Both the position numbers and the translations under genes were made by a program. This document shows, in pieces, positions 52,616 through 60,907 of a stretch of DNA of 64,000 nucleotides (position 1 is its first letter; each line of letters starts with the position of its first letter). Where the stretch lies: the NCBI GenBank assembly GCA_900553025.1, contig USBT01000001.1, positions 1-64,000 on the forward strand, read 5' to 3'. A model generated the notes under the pieces. It was not told the DNA's origin and made no database searches. It saw only the letters and a program-made list of their open reading frames with translations. This DNA comes from an uncultured Eubacteriales bacterium. Lineage in GTDB: Bacteria; Bacillota; Clostridia; Peptostreptococcales; Anaerovoracaceae.

Positions 52616-54154
52616 TTATTCTTTTATTGTTGCAAGTCGAGCTTGAGCTGATTTATGTAATACTATCAGCATTAGAATTATTACGACAGCTGTTGTAGCT
52701 AGCCCTAATAATGGAGATATTAACCCCCCTACTAAAAATCCTATTGCTGAGCTTATTCCAACCGTTAAACTATATGGTAACTGTGTTCTTACATGCTGGA
52801 TGTGATCTGCACCAGCCGCGGTAGATGCCAAAATTGTTGTATCGGATATAGGTGAACAGTGATCTCCAAAAACTCCTCCACTTAGACAAGCTCCTATCAT
52901 TAGTTCCATTGGAACATTAAATTGTGCAGCTATAGGCAAGGCTATTGGAATAGTAATTGCCCATACTCCCCACGAGCTACCTGTTGAAAATCCAACAAGA
53001 GCCCCTACAATAAAAATCATTACCGGCATTAAACCTGGTGATATATTGTTTGATTCAACTAAGTGAATTAAATATCCCTTTAAGTTCATATCACCTGTCA
53101 TCTTACCTATCGACCAAGCCAAAACCAATATAATAGGAATGTCAGAATTTAATGCAACACCCTTTGTAAATTGATTAACTATATCTTTATATGATATTAT
53201 TGATGATTTAACACCACAAATTCCTGCTATAGCCGCTGCTACCAGAAAAGCCATAGTAATGGATAGTGTAATATTTGCATTCTTAAATGCACCACCTACA
53301 CCATTTGTCTGAACTTTACCTGTCCACATAATCATAGCAATTAATATTATAAACAATGCACATAATGGCAATACAAAATTTAATTTTGTAATTTTTTTAT
53401 CTTTGAAAAGTTCAGACTCATCTATGTCATATTTTGTCATTGGTATATCATTTTCACCAATTAAATGACCAGTTTCTATTGCTCGCTTTTCTGCCTCATA
53501 CATTGGTCCAATGTCCAAAGCTGTTATTATTACAAATAATAATGTCAACATTCCAAAGATAGCATAAAAGTTATATGGAATTGCTTTAATAAATGTTATC
53601 CACGCATTTTGAGATATTGAAAGGGTAGCAAAGGTTGCCGCAATTAGACCAGTAGCGTATGTACTGTAACTAGTGATAGGAGATAGCGTTGCAAAAGGGC
53701 AGCCCATAACATCACAGATATAAGCAAGTTTGACTCTAGAAATATTTAATCTTTCAGTAATAGGCCTCATTATTGAACCTAGTGTTAATGTAGGCTCTGT
53801 AAATATAAATGCAAATGCACTAAAAAATGTAACCAGCTGTGCTTGCTTTCTGGTTCTTACTTTTTTTGTGACAATATCACCAAAAGCTTTTGCTGTACCA
53901 GATATTTTGATCATATACACAAAGCCACCACAAGCAGTTATTAACATTAATAGACTTGCGTTCCATTCATTCGCAATATTAGGTATAAAATAATCCGTTA
54001 TCATCATAGGAAGTCCAACTAAAAAATTTCCTTTTGAGATAATGGTTGTCCCGACCCACAAACCAATAAATAATGAAAGTATTGTTTGCTTAGTAACTAA
54101 TGCTAAAGTAATTGCAATTAACGGTGGGACAATCGCTAAAAAACCATAATCCAT
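52616..54154 (-). CDS. NhaC-family transporter of the amidohydrolase operon
   Basis: A 512-residue, about 12-helix NhaC-type transporter with the conserved G-D-H-C-S-P-I-S-D-T-T-I segment. It is closer in pattern to the 28750-30369 paralogue than to the ortAB one. It starts at ATG after GAGAGGAG and is followed after 36 bases by the amidohydrolase gene, so it probably imports the amide substrate in exchange for Na+ or H+. The PucR-type regulator encoded upstream in the same direction is the likely controller. Substrate unknown. Confidence 0.9.
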   Translation of the reverse strand: MDYGFLAIVPPLIAITLALVTKQTILSLFIGLWVGTTIISKGNFLVGLPMMITDYFIPNIANEWNASLLMLITACGGFVYMIKISGTAKAFGDIVTKKVRTRKQAQLVTFFSAFAFIFTEPTLTLGSIMRPITERLNISRVKLAYICDVMGCPFATLSPITSYSTYATGLIAATFATLSISQNAWITFIKAIPYNFYAIFGMLTLLFVIITALDIGPMYEAEKRAIETGHLIGENDIPMTKYDIDESELFKDKKITKLNFVLPLCALFIILIAMIMWTGKVQTNGVGGAFKNANITLSITMAFLVAAAIAGICGVKSSIISYKDIVNQFTKGVALNSDIPIILVLAWSIGKMTGDMNLKGYLIHLVESNNISPGLMPVMIFIVGALVGFSTGSSWGVWAITIPIALPIAAQFNVPMELMIGACLSGGVFGDHCSPISDTTILASTAAGADHIQHVRTQLPYSLTVGISSAIGFLVGGLISPLLGLATTAVVIILMLIVLHKSAQARLATIKE

Positions 54155-54223
54155 TTTGTTCTCCTCTCATAAAAATATTAATCCTTACTTTATGACATAA
54201 TTATATATCTTGAAGTATTTGAA

Positions 54224-54243
54224 TGCATTATCCTTAATATGCA
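54224..54243. promoter_or_regulatory. Near-palindrome upstream of the NhaC-amidohydrolase operon
   Basis: TGCATTATCCTTAATATGCA is an imperfect inverted repeat with TGCAT/ATGCA ends, about 70-90 bases upstream of the transporter start and between it and the PucR-type gene. It is a candidate activator site only. Confidence 0.3.
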
Positions 54244-54310
54244 ATAATAAAATATAAAATTGGCAGATGAGGACAACTCTTGGATTATTGTTTTTAAATC
54301 TTATATATTA

Positions 54311-55834
54311 TTATTTATTAATTTCTAAAAGATGAATCCCTAGTTCAATATATAACCTAGAACTAACATTATGTAAATTTATTCCGTACTCCTCTTTGAT
54401 TTTTTCGAGTCTATATAGCATTGTTTTATAATGTATAAAAAGTTTACTAGATGCTTGCTTTGCATTACAATTTGAATTCAAGTATTCTTTTAAAGTTTCA
54501 TACAAATCCTTGTTTTCCCTAAACAAATTAAACAAATTTTCTGGTATTAGCTGCTCAAGGTTCTTATCCTCACTAAGTCTGGATAGTATTTTTAAAAACG
54601 GATTATCAATACATGAAATAACAAAGCCATTATCTCCAGAATCAGACATCGATCCGTACTCTATTGCATTCCAAGCTTCTTCATATGATCTTTTTATTTC
54701 CAATATTCCATTAGCTACATCCCCTATGCCAATTTGGAAATTTAGACCTGAAAAATTTTTTCGTAATGATATTTCTAAATTTTTACAGATATCATTAATC
54801 ATCGATGAATTTTTGAATTCAATTTTATGCAATATATATACTGTTTTATCAAACTTAGTGACAATATCTTCTTTGTAATTTGTTTTTTGAAAGTCTTCAA
54901 TAAAACTCATTACTCGATCGTTAATTAGATTAAGAGTTACTATATAACCATTTTTATCAAAATCTTCTGCATTAAGTTCGCCAATTGTTTTAATAGCAAT
55001 AACTACATATTCAGCTTTAGTATTTATACCAAGTTGACCTGCTTTCTGGAAAATATCCGTTTCCTTATCATAGCTTCTATAAATTACATCATATATAAAG
55101 TCGCTTATAAATTTTTTATGAACCTCAATTAATTCTAGTTCTCTTTGCATGCCAATCAAAACCGCCTGTGCAAAAATCTCTAAGACCGTTAAATCCATCC
55201 CATTTGGAGGTAATCTATTGCTAAAAACCGCTAAATAACTTTTAGGAATTTTATTAAGTAGTATTGGAAAAAGGAGTCTATAGCAATTCTTTTTATCCTC
55301 TTGAGAATTTTCAAATTCAATTCTTTGAAAATAATAAAATAAATTTTTCAATTCTCTTTTTCTGAGTGATTCTGGGTTCCTTTCATAATTACACACGGTT
55401 GAAAAAGTTGAATATTTTTCATTAAAAAATTCATCATATATTACTATTTCATCTCCTGTAATCTCCTTGTAATACCTCAGCATTGGTTCTATTTCAACTT
55501 TTTCTATGGATAAATTATTGAATTTTAGATTTATATCTAAAGTGTTTTTTAACCAACTCTGTTCCAAAGTATGAAGTGTTTTTATAGTTTTGTATCCTAG
55601 TTCTAATTGATTATTTTTAGACTTACATTTGTAAAATCCTATTTTACATGTCTTATTACCAACTACACTAATTCGTAAAAAATTGCTCTCTTTAAAATCA
55701 TAACCTTGATCATATGTATCTATTTTTAAAATTTGCATATTAGGGTCAAAACTCGAATTTAAAAAATTTATAAAATCATCTTTAACGTCAAATTCAAATA
55801 ATTTTTTTATAAAAATATCAATCTTTATACTCAT
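54311..55834 (-). CDS. PucR/CdaR-type transcriptional regulator
   Basis: A 507-residue regulator. The C-terminal ~60 residues form the PucR helix-turn-helix (N-C-N-A-K-Q-A-S-S-K-L-F-I-H-Y-K-T-M-L-Y-R-L-E-K-I), preceded by a GGDEF-like linker region with R-S-Y-E-E-A-W-N-A-I-E-Y-G. The N-terminal part is a sensory region without a name I can give. PucR-type proteins activate purine, allantoin, sugar-acid or amide catabolism. I chose the ATG giving M-S-I-K-I-D-I, with GAAGGAG upstream. It sits just before the NhaC-amidohydrolase-DMT operon and is probably its activator. Confidence 0.88.
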   Translation of the reverse strand: MSIKIDIFIKKLFEFDVKDDFINFLNSSFDPNMQILKIDTYDQGYDFKESNFLRISVVGNKTCKIGFYKCKSKNNQLELGYKTIKTLHTLEQSWLKNTLDINLKFNNLSIEKVEIEPMLRYYKEITGDEIVIYDEFFNEKYSTFSTVCNYERNPESLRKRELKNLFYYFQRIEFENSQEDKKNCYRLLFPILLNKIPKSYLAVFSNRLPPNGMDLTVLEIFAQAVLIGMQRELELIEVHKKFISDFIYDVIYRSYDKETDIFQKAGQLGINTKAEYVVIAIKTIGELNAEDFDKNGYIVTLNLINDRVMSFIEDFQKTNYKEDIVTKFDKTVYILHKIEFKNSSMINDICKNLEISLRKNFSGLNFQIGIGDVANGILEIKRSYEEAWNAIEYGSMSDSGDNGFVISCIDNPFLKILSRLSEDKNLEQLIPENLFNLFRENKDLYETLKEYLNSNCNAKQASSKLFIHYKTMLYRLEKIKEEYGINLHNVSSRLYIELGIHLLEINK

Positions 55835-56175
55835 GGCTTCTCCTTCAAAATCAATAATTTCCAAAATCATTATATATATTAAAATATTCAATTTCAAATT
55901 TTAATGTATGCTTTTTTATAACAAAAAAATCATTTCAATATAATTTCATATTTGATTATTATTTGTATTTTCTTTTCCATGTTACAGGCATATTTTAGCA
56001 GTAAGCATATCTTTTCGCTAGGTTGTTTCGACCGTGTCAAGTTTTTATATTTTTTAGCAAAATTATTTTTGATATTTCTTTTGCTGTATGACTCCTAATG
56101 CTTTTTTGATCATTATATATTGTAAATTTAGAAATTTTAGGTATAATTTAATGTAGTAATTGGGGAGGGTTAATC
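55835..56175. other. 341-base divergent intergenic region
   Basis: AT-rich DNA between the PucR-type gene and the sortase gene. The sortase promoter is at 56120-56147. On the minus strand a perfect TTGACA at about 56035-56040 has no -10 box at a normal distance, so the PucR promoter is not fixed. Nothing else is clear. Confidence 0.5.
56120..56147 (+). promoter_or_regulatory. Promoter for the sortase gene
   Basis: TTGTAA, 16 bases and TATAAT on the plus strand, about 28 bases before the GTG start. Confidence 0.65.
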
Positions 56176-56934
56176 GTGGAGAAATCAAAAGAAAATCACC
56201 AGTCAAATAAAAATAATAAATCAAGCAAAAGGGTGTTTTATAACATTATAACTTTTATATTGATTGTAATAATAGCCTTTTGCCTATTTAAAATAGGAAA
56301 AATTCTATGGGGATATTATGAGGGAACCAAAACTTACGATGAGGTGGCTAAAATAGCGACTAAGGGGGCAAAGGATTCTGATAAAATTGATTTTGACAAG
56401 TTGCTTCAGAAAAATCCTGATACAAAAGCCTGGATTAAGCTTAAGGGAACTAATATTAACTACCCTATCGTTCAGGGCAGCAACAATGATTTTTATCTAT
56501 ATCGAATGTTTAATAAGGAATATAATAGAAAAGGATCTATATTTGTCGATTCAAGAATCGAAAACCCTTTCCAGGACTTTATGACAATTGTGTACGGGCA
56601 TAACATGAAAGATAATACTATGTTCAGTCATATTATGGACTATAAAGATCAAGAGTTTTATGATAAGCACAAAAAAATGCTTCTCTACACGCCATCAGCT
56701 AAATACGACATGTATATAGTGGGGGCCATGTATCTTGACGCTTCCGCCTCGCAATATAAATTATATTTTAATGATTTTGAGAAACAAAGCTATGTTGATT
56801 GGATAGTCGCAAACTCCTTGGTAAAAACAACTGAAGCTGCTACGGCTGAGGATAAAATTGTGATGCTCAGTACATGCACAAATGTTGATGAGGACGGCAG
56901 GTTTGTAGTGTTTGGCAAGCTTGTACCAAGGTAA
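56176..56934 (+). CDS. Class B sortase
   Basis: A 252-residue sortase. An N-terminal membrane anchor covers about residues 22-45, and the catalytic domain follows with histidine in V-Y-G-H-N-M-K, the cysteine in M-L-S-T-C-T-N and arginine in E-D-G-R-F-V-V-F-G-K-L. The N-terminal part with N-Y-P-I-V-Q-G-S-N-N-D-F-Y-L is typical of SrtB. It attaches surface proteins to the wall by transpeptidation. It starts at GTG with GGGGAGGG 6 bases upstream. No substrate with a sorting signal is adjacent, so it may be a housekeeping enzyme. The gene is monocistronic. Confidence 0.92.
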   Translation: MEKSKENHQSNKNNKSSKRVFYNIITFILIVIIAFCLFKIGKILWGYYEGTKTYDEVAKIATKGAKDSDKIDFDKLLQKNPDTKAWIKLKGTNINYPIVQGSNNDFYLYRMFNKEYNRKGSIFVDSRIENPFQDFMTIVYGHNMKDNTMFSHIMDYKDQEFYDKHKKMLLYTPSAKYDMYIVGAMYLDASASQYKLYFNDFEKQSYVDWIVANSLVKTTEAATAEDKIVMLSTCTNVDEDGRFVVFGKLVPR

Positions 56935-56981
56935 ATCAAAATTATTCTATTAACAACAAAATACCAGTTTGAAAACATAAA

Positions 56982-57048
56982 GACACTACTTTCGCATCCT
57001 TTCAACAGCGATATAGCAAATTGAAATTGCATCTGTAGTGTCATTTTT
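56982..57048 (+). terminator. Terminator-like three-stem structure after the sortase gene
   Basis: An 8-bp perfect stem (GACACTAC/GTAGTGTC) encloses two smaller stems (TCGC/GCGA and GCAA/TTGC) and is followed by ATTTTT on the plus strand. It lies about 48 bases after the sortase stop and ends near the convergent FemX gene. Confidence 0.55.
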
Positions 57049-57100
57049 GTGCTTACTTTCGCTAGATTACCTAGATTAATTTGATATATTTTCGAATATT

Positions 57101-58402
57101 TCAGAAACCGTTTCGCATTTCCAGAACTTTGCCTAAGAATTTATTGACGTTGATATGAAATTCACCTGGCAACTCCACAAGATATCCGCCAAATCCTTTT
57201 TTGAAGTTTAGTATGCCATCATCTTTGGCACCTGAATGCTTTCCTTCAGTTATAAAATAGTTGTATTTTCTTATTCCTTGCTTCAGGCCCTTGCTTTGTG
57301 CATAGTGTTGTATCAGTTGGGACCCTGACAGTCCAAAAAATTGGGCATCCGAACCTGAAAACAGATATACCATCTCATTGTTGAATGTTACAAATGTCGC
57401 ACCAGAAATGTATATGCGTTTTCCCAAATGAGATATGTCATGAATCGTAGCTATATTTTTTTCACATGCATCTATTTCAAATTTTAAAGAATTAAGTTGA
57501 TTTCTATTTTTCTTGATATTTTTACCAAGTGCGATATTCTTATCAAGCTCATATTCCTTTTCAACCAGCGATTCCCTTTGAGATTCCAACATTTTGATGG
57601 ATTTTTCCGGTTCTATATACGCCATAACCACCATAGCATCCTGCAATGGCATGTTCATAAGTTTTGAGCCTGGTTGTTCTTTGAAATACTCTATCATATA
57701 TTGAAAATAATCTTCTGACTGAAAATTAAAGCCTCGCCTTTCAGCGGTTGATTCTAGAATGTTATAAAAAAGATCCATATCTTTTTTATCAATTTCTTCG
57801 CACTGGACACCCAACTTCATAGCCTTTTTAACGAGATTCCTAGTCTTCGATTCATACGATTTCCAAAGGTCCTCTTCTGAATTTATATCTGAGAAGTCCT
57901 TCAAGAAATAATATCTTCCGTATCCATGCCGATACCCCTGGTAGAAGCCTTCATGCTTATATCCACACGTTTTTAAATTCGAAATACATTCATCTACAAT
58001 CAATGAGTCGGGTTGTATCTGTATGCTTATAACCTTTTCCCTTTTAAAATATTCTACAAGGGCTTCCGTGAAAGATTTCAGAAGTTCATAGTTAGAAATA
58101 TCAACTAGAGGTCCATGAAAACACCTTGCAACTCGGAAGAACTTCATCGCAGGCATAACACAAAATAGTCCACCAGCAATAGGTATCTCTTCGCTATACA
58201 AAACGAGGGGGTGCACATTATAGCCCCTTGACATTGAAGTCTTAGCCATGGCCTTACTCTGAATAAAATTAGCATCCCACATAGATTTGGGAGCTTTAAA
58301 AGTTAATGAAAAATCATTAAAAGTATCTAGGTCAACTTTTTTTAGGGAATAGCTTGAATTTTTCTTTGACAATACAGTACCTCGTTTCTTGTTAAAAATC
58401 AC
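57101..58402 (-). CDS. FemX/MurM-type aminoacyltransferase (lipid II branch peptide)
   Basis: A 433-residue member of the Fem family, which adds amino acids from aminoacyl-tRNA to peptidoglycan precursors. The W-K-S-Y-E-S-K-T-R-N-L-V-K-K-A segment, the Y-F-K-E-Q-P and the C-terminal I-R-K-Y-N-Y-F-I-T-E-G motif are diagnostic. A helical coiled-coil arm occupies about residues 275-345, as in FemA and FemX. The listed start is a GTG that overlaps the upstream lipoprotein stop (GTGA) without a good ribosome site; a TTG ten codons later has GAGG 7 bases upstream and may be the real start. It likely builds the cross-bridge used by the class B sortase. Confidence 0.9.
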   Translation of the reverse strand: MIFNKKRGTVLSKKNSSYSLKKVDLDTFNDFSLTFKAPKSMWDANFIQSKAMAKTSMSRGYNVHPLVLYSEEIPIAGGLFCVMPAMKFFRVARCFHGPLVDISNYELLKSFTEALVEYFKREKVISIQIQPDSLIVDECISNLKTCGYKHEGFYQGYRHGYGRYYFLKDFSDINSEEDLWKSYESKTRNLVKKAMKLGVQCEEIDKKDMDLFYNILESTAERRGFNFQSEDYFQYMIEYFKEQPGSKLMNMPLQDAMVVMAYIEPEKSIKMLESQRESLVEKEYELDKNIALGKNIKKNRNQLNSLKFEIDACEKNIATIHDISHLGKRIYISGATFVTFNNEMVYLFSGSDAQFFGLSGSQLIQHYAQSKGLKQGIRKYNYFITEGKHSGAKDDGILNFKKGFGGYLVELPGEFHINVNKFLGKVLEMRNGF

Positions 58403-59181
58403 TTTTTAGATATCTTTGAATTTAAATATTTTGTCGCGTCTTCATAATTTAAAGCAATTGTGTCTTTGCTTGAATATTTTGCAAACATTGGAAGGACCTC
58501 GCTTCCATCATAAGCAGGGGCAACAGACGACTGAAAAACAATCTTGTCAAAATCCTTTGAGAAATTACTGATAATCTTTTCAGCCTCCGACACATCAATG
58601 TCTTCATCATCGAGCGTATATGTAATACTTCCCGATTCAATCTTCTCATAAAGATCTTTTTCCAGGGATACCGTTTCCCCTTTAAGACTAAATTTCCTTA
58701 TATGGGTATAATAATTTCCGTCGTTGATATTCTCAACTATATAGAAAGCTGATTCCGATTTGCTGGAAAATACCAAATACTGTGTCCCCGAAGCTAATCG
58801 ACTTACGATTAGAGGATAGTCTAAGCCAGGGAAAAGTTCATAACTACACTCAACCGCATCTGCTCCATTAAATTTATAAACATGAAAATTTGCAGCATAA
58901 GCATCGTTACACTCTATGAAAAAGAGCTCATCAAACCCATCCTTATCGATATCTGAGAAAGCCACTTTTTTATCTGTGTTCCAATTATAGCTTCCAATGT
59001 TATATTCAAAATCAGACAAAACATCCACAAAGCGCTCATAAGATTCTATTGCTTCTTTTGTATCCTTCTTTTCTGATTTATTATCTTTGATGTCCGCAGC
59101 ACTACAGCCAGATAGAACTAGCACTAGGAATACTAGTAATAATACAATGATTCTTCTCATCTTCTTCATTCTTCCTAACAT
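58399..59181 (-). CDS. Hypothetical lipoprotein
   Basis: A 260-residue lipoprotein. The signal peptide ends in the lipobox L-V-L-S-G-C (about residue 21-26 from the chosen start). The mature part contains A-F-S-D-I-D-K-D-G-F-D-E-L-F-F-I-E, a calcium-binding-like D-x-D-x-D-x-x-E-L pattern seen in FG-GAP/VCBS-type or related extracellular proteins. I chose the ATG with AAGGAG 4 bases upstream (M-L-G-R-M-K-K-M). It overlaps the FemX gene by 4 bases and is probably in one transcript with it. Function is unknown. Confidence 0.78.
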   Translation of the reverse strand: MLGRMKKMRRIIVLLLVFLVLVLSGCSAADIKDNKSEKKDTKEAIESYERFVDVLSDFEYNIGSYNWNTDKKVAFSDIDKDGFDELFFIECNDAYAANFHVYKFNGADAVECSYELFPGLDYPLIVSRLASGTQYLVFSSKSESAFYIVENINDGNYYTHIRKFSLKGETVSLEKDLYEKIESGSITYTLDDEDIDVSEAEKIISNFSKDFDKIVFQSSVAPAYDGSEVLPMFAKYSSKDTIALNYEDATKYLNSKISKK

Positions 59182-59599
59182 GTCGCTCCTTAATGTTTTG
59201 ATATAAAGCTTTTTAACTGTTATATACAACACGTATTGTTTGAAATTTACCAGCCACATCTTCACAGTTTGAAATCACTCTGAAGAGATGTAATATATTA
59301 TATCTTTTTTGCACACTTTTTGAATCGTGAGTTTTAAGATATAATTTCTAAATATATAGATTGTCTGCTTAATTATAGCACATAATGTATATTTCTTTCA
59401 ATTATATGTTTTACTACGTTAAACTAAAAGAAAAGCGGTCCCAGACAGCCAAAATTTATTTATCTATGCTTTTTAGTTGTATTTCCAAGTATATTTTTAT
59501 ACATGTCAATTAGTACCCTCAACTATTTTTCCCTGATATCCTTTTATTCCATAATTATATGCCTTTCGTATATATGAATATCACCACTTCTCTATCTTT
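59182..59599. other. 418-base intergenic region
   Basis: Apart from the promoter below and an 8-bp inverted repeat (AACTAAAA/TTTTAGTT, 59422-59478) that could end the XRE gene transcript, nothing is recognisable. The DNA is very AT-rich. Confidence 0.5.
59372..59401 (-). promoter_or_regulatory. Possible promoter for the lipoprotein-FemX operon
   Basis: TTGAAA, 18 bases and TATAAT on the minus strand, about 190 bases upstream of the lipoprotein start. A second TATAAT lies nearer the gene without a good -35. Confidence 0.4.
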
Positions 59600-60109
59600 C
59601 TATTTTTTTCTTCTCGTGACAAAAATCCCCACAATCAATGCGATTAATGCAATAGGGAAAATTCTAATGAAAATCCATTCAAAGCCATGGATCAACACGC
59701 CCGCCGCAGCTAGTTCAGGATTTTTATAATCCCAATTTAAATACGATCCATCAATCCCCAGAACAACAAAGAAAATAAGGATTAATCCAACGCACAATGC
59801 TATCATGAGACCATCAAAAAATTTTCTAGTCGCTCCCTTCTTTTGTGCTAATTGAATATTTACCACCTCTAATTTTTGAGAAATTGCTTCTAATTCGTCC
59901 GCCTTTGGCAATTCAATGTTTTCACCTAATAATTCGCTAACGGGTATCTCTAATATTTCTGATAGAGAAATCAGCATTTCTGAATCGGGAACGGACAACC
60001 CTCTTTCCCACTTTGATACAGTTTGTCTTACAACATTGAGTTTAATAGCAAGCTCATCCTGCGAAAGTCCCTTTGATTTTCTGCCTATTTTAATGTTTTC
60101 ATTTAACAT
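59600..60109 (-). CDS. XRE-family regulator with C-terminal membrane helices
   Basis: A 169-residue protein. Residues about 5-60 are a Cro/CI-type helix-turn-helix (L-S-Q-D-E-L-A-I-K-L-N-V-V-R-Q-T-V-S-K-W-E). A short coiled coil follows, then two hydrophobic helices (about 96-115 and 140-160), so it is probably membrane-bound. Such regulators are common in Firmicutes next to the genes they control. I chose the ATG with GGAGG 8 bases upstream. The target and signal are unknown. It ends with K-K at the membrane edge. Confidence 0.88.
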   Translation of the reverse strand: MLNENIKIGRKSKGLSQDELAIKLNVVRQTVSKWERGLSVPDSEMLISLSEILEIPVSELLGENIELPKADELEAISQKLEVVNIQLAQKKGATRKFFDGLMIALCVGLILIFFVVLGIDGSYLNWDYKNPELAAAGVLIHGFEWIFIRIFPIALIALIVGIFVTRRKK

Positions 60110-60215
60110 ATCGAAAACCTCCCTCCACAGAAAATATAACGCCAAATATCCTGTTGCGACAAGCAACATATATTAACATTAGCACAAATATAAATTCATC
60201 CGCTACAAACGTGTC

Positions 60216-60737
60216 CTATTTCTTCTTTGCCAGGCTGTTGGTGTTTTCGCTTCCGTAAAAAACAACAAATTTCCACCACAAAAACTCCCCTATGAAGTTC
60301 AAGAGCATCGTCACAGCTTTTATTACGAAGTCATTGATTCCTGCCAAGCTCGCCATCTGTCCAAAGTATGCAGTGATTGGAATGAAAAACACATAGAACA
60401 ATGCCACCTTTAACATTGCGATTGGCACGTTGTTTGCCGATTTAAAGGTGTACCTCCTGTTGAGGGTGAAGTTCCAAAGAACGCTCAAAGCTACCGAGAG
60501 TCCGTGTGCCCAACCATAAGGAAGACTGGTTAAGTCTAATACAACAAAAGACCCTGCTTCCACCAACCCGGCGCTGAGTGACAAAAGCGTAAACATCACA
60601 GATTGTCGTAAAGTTTCGTTTCTGCCCTTCTTTGGTTGAACCACATTGTTGGGCTGCTCCACCTTCTTGGGTTGATCCACATTCTTTGGTCGATCCACCT
60701 TCTTTGACTGATTCACTTTTCCATTTTCTTCTTTCAT
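60216..60737 (-). CDS. GtrA-family membrane protein with an N-terminal hexapeptide repeat
   Basis: A 173-residue protein. The C-terminal ~130 residues hold the four helices of the GtrA family, linked to flipping or transfer of lipid-linked sugars (S-L-P-Y-G-W-A-H-G-L and L-N-F-I-G-E-F-L-W-W-K are typical). The N-terminus has five copies of a six-residue unit, V-x-Q-P-K-K-like (residues 8-37), coded by five exact 18-base periods. I chose the ATG giving M-K-E-E-N-G, with GGAG 9 bases upstream; the frame continues to a TTG earlier. It follows the FGGY kinase gene after a block of 37-base repeats. Confidence 0.85.
   Translation of the reverse strand: MKEENGKVNQSKKVDRPKNVDQPKKVEQPNNVVQPKKGRNETLRQSVMFTLLSLSAGLVEAGSFVVLDLTSLPYGWAHGLSVALSVLWNFTLNRRYTFKSANNVPIAMLKVALFYVFFIPITAYFGQMASLAGINDFVIKAVTMLLNFIGEFLWWKFVVFYGSENTNSLAKKK
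60627..60716 (-). repeat. Five 18-base tandem repeats in the GtrA gene
   Basis: Five uninterrupted 18-base units code for hexapeptides of the form V-(N/D/E/V)-(Q/R)-(P/S)-(K/N)-(K/N). Units 1, 3 and 5 share one type and units 2 and 4 another. Copy-number changes would keep the frame. Confidence 0.85.
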
Positions 60738-60760
60738 AATATAATTCTCCAATTTTTACA

Positions 60761-60907
60761 GCTTGTTCATTTTCGCAAAGATACTCTTGTTCTTAAAGCT
60801 TGTTATTCTCGCAAAGTCATCCTAATTCTTAAAGCTTGTTTACTCTCTCAAAGTCATCCCCATTCTTAAAGCTTGTTCATTTTCGCAAAGTTATCCTTGT
60901 TTGCCTT
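60761..60907 (-). repeat. 36-37-base tandem repeats across the kinase 3' end
   Basis: Four imperfect units start at 60761, 60798, 60834 and 60871. The last lies in the final codons of the FGGY kinase (F-A-K-M-N-K-L) and includes its stop; the other three follow it. Units 1 and 4 share 20 identical bases. The array looks like repeated duplication of the gene end. Confidence 0.8.

Noticed and set aside
60761..60907. Possible CRISPR array
   Set aside because: The 36-37-base units are back to back without unique spacers and include coding sequence and a stop codon; no cas gene is present.
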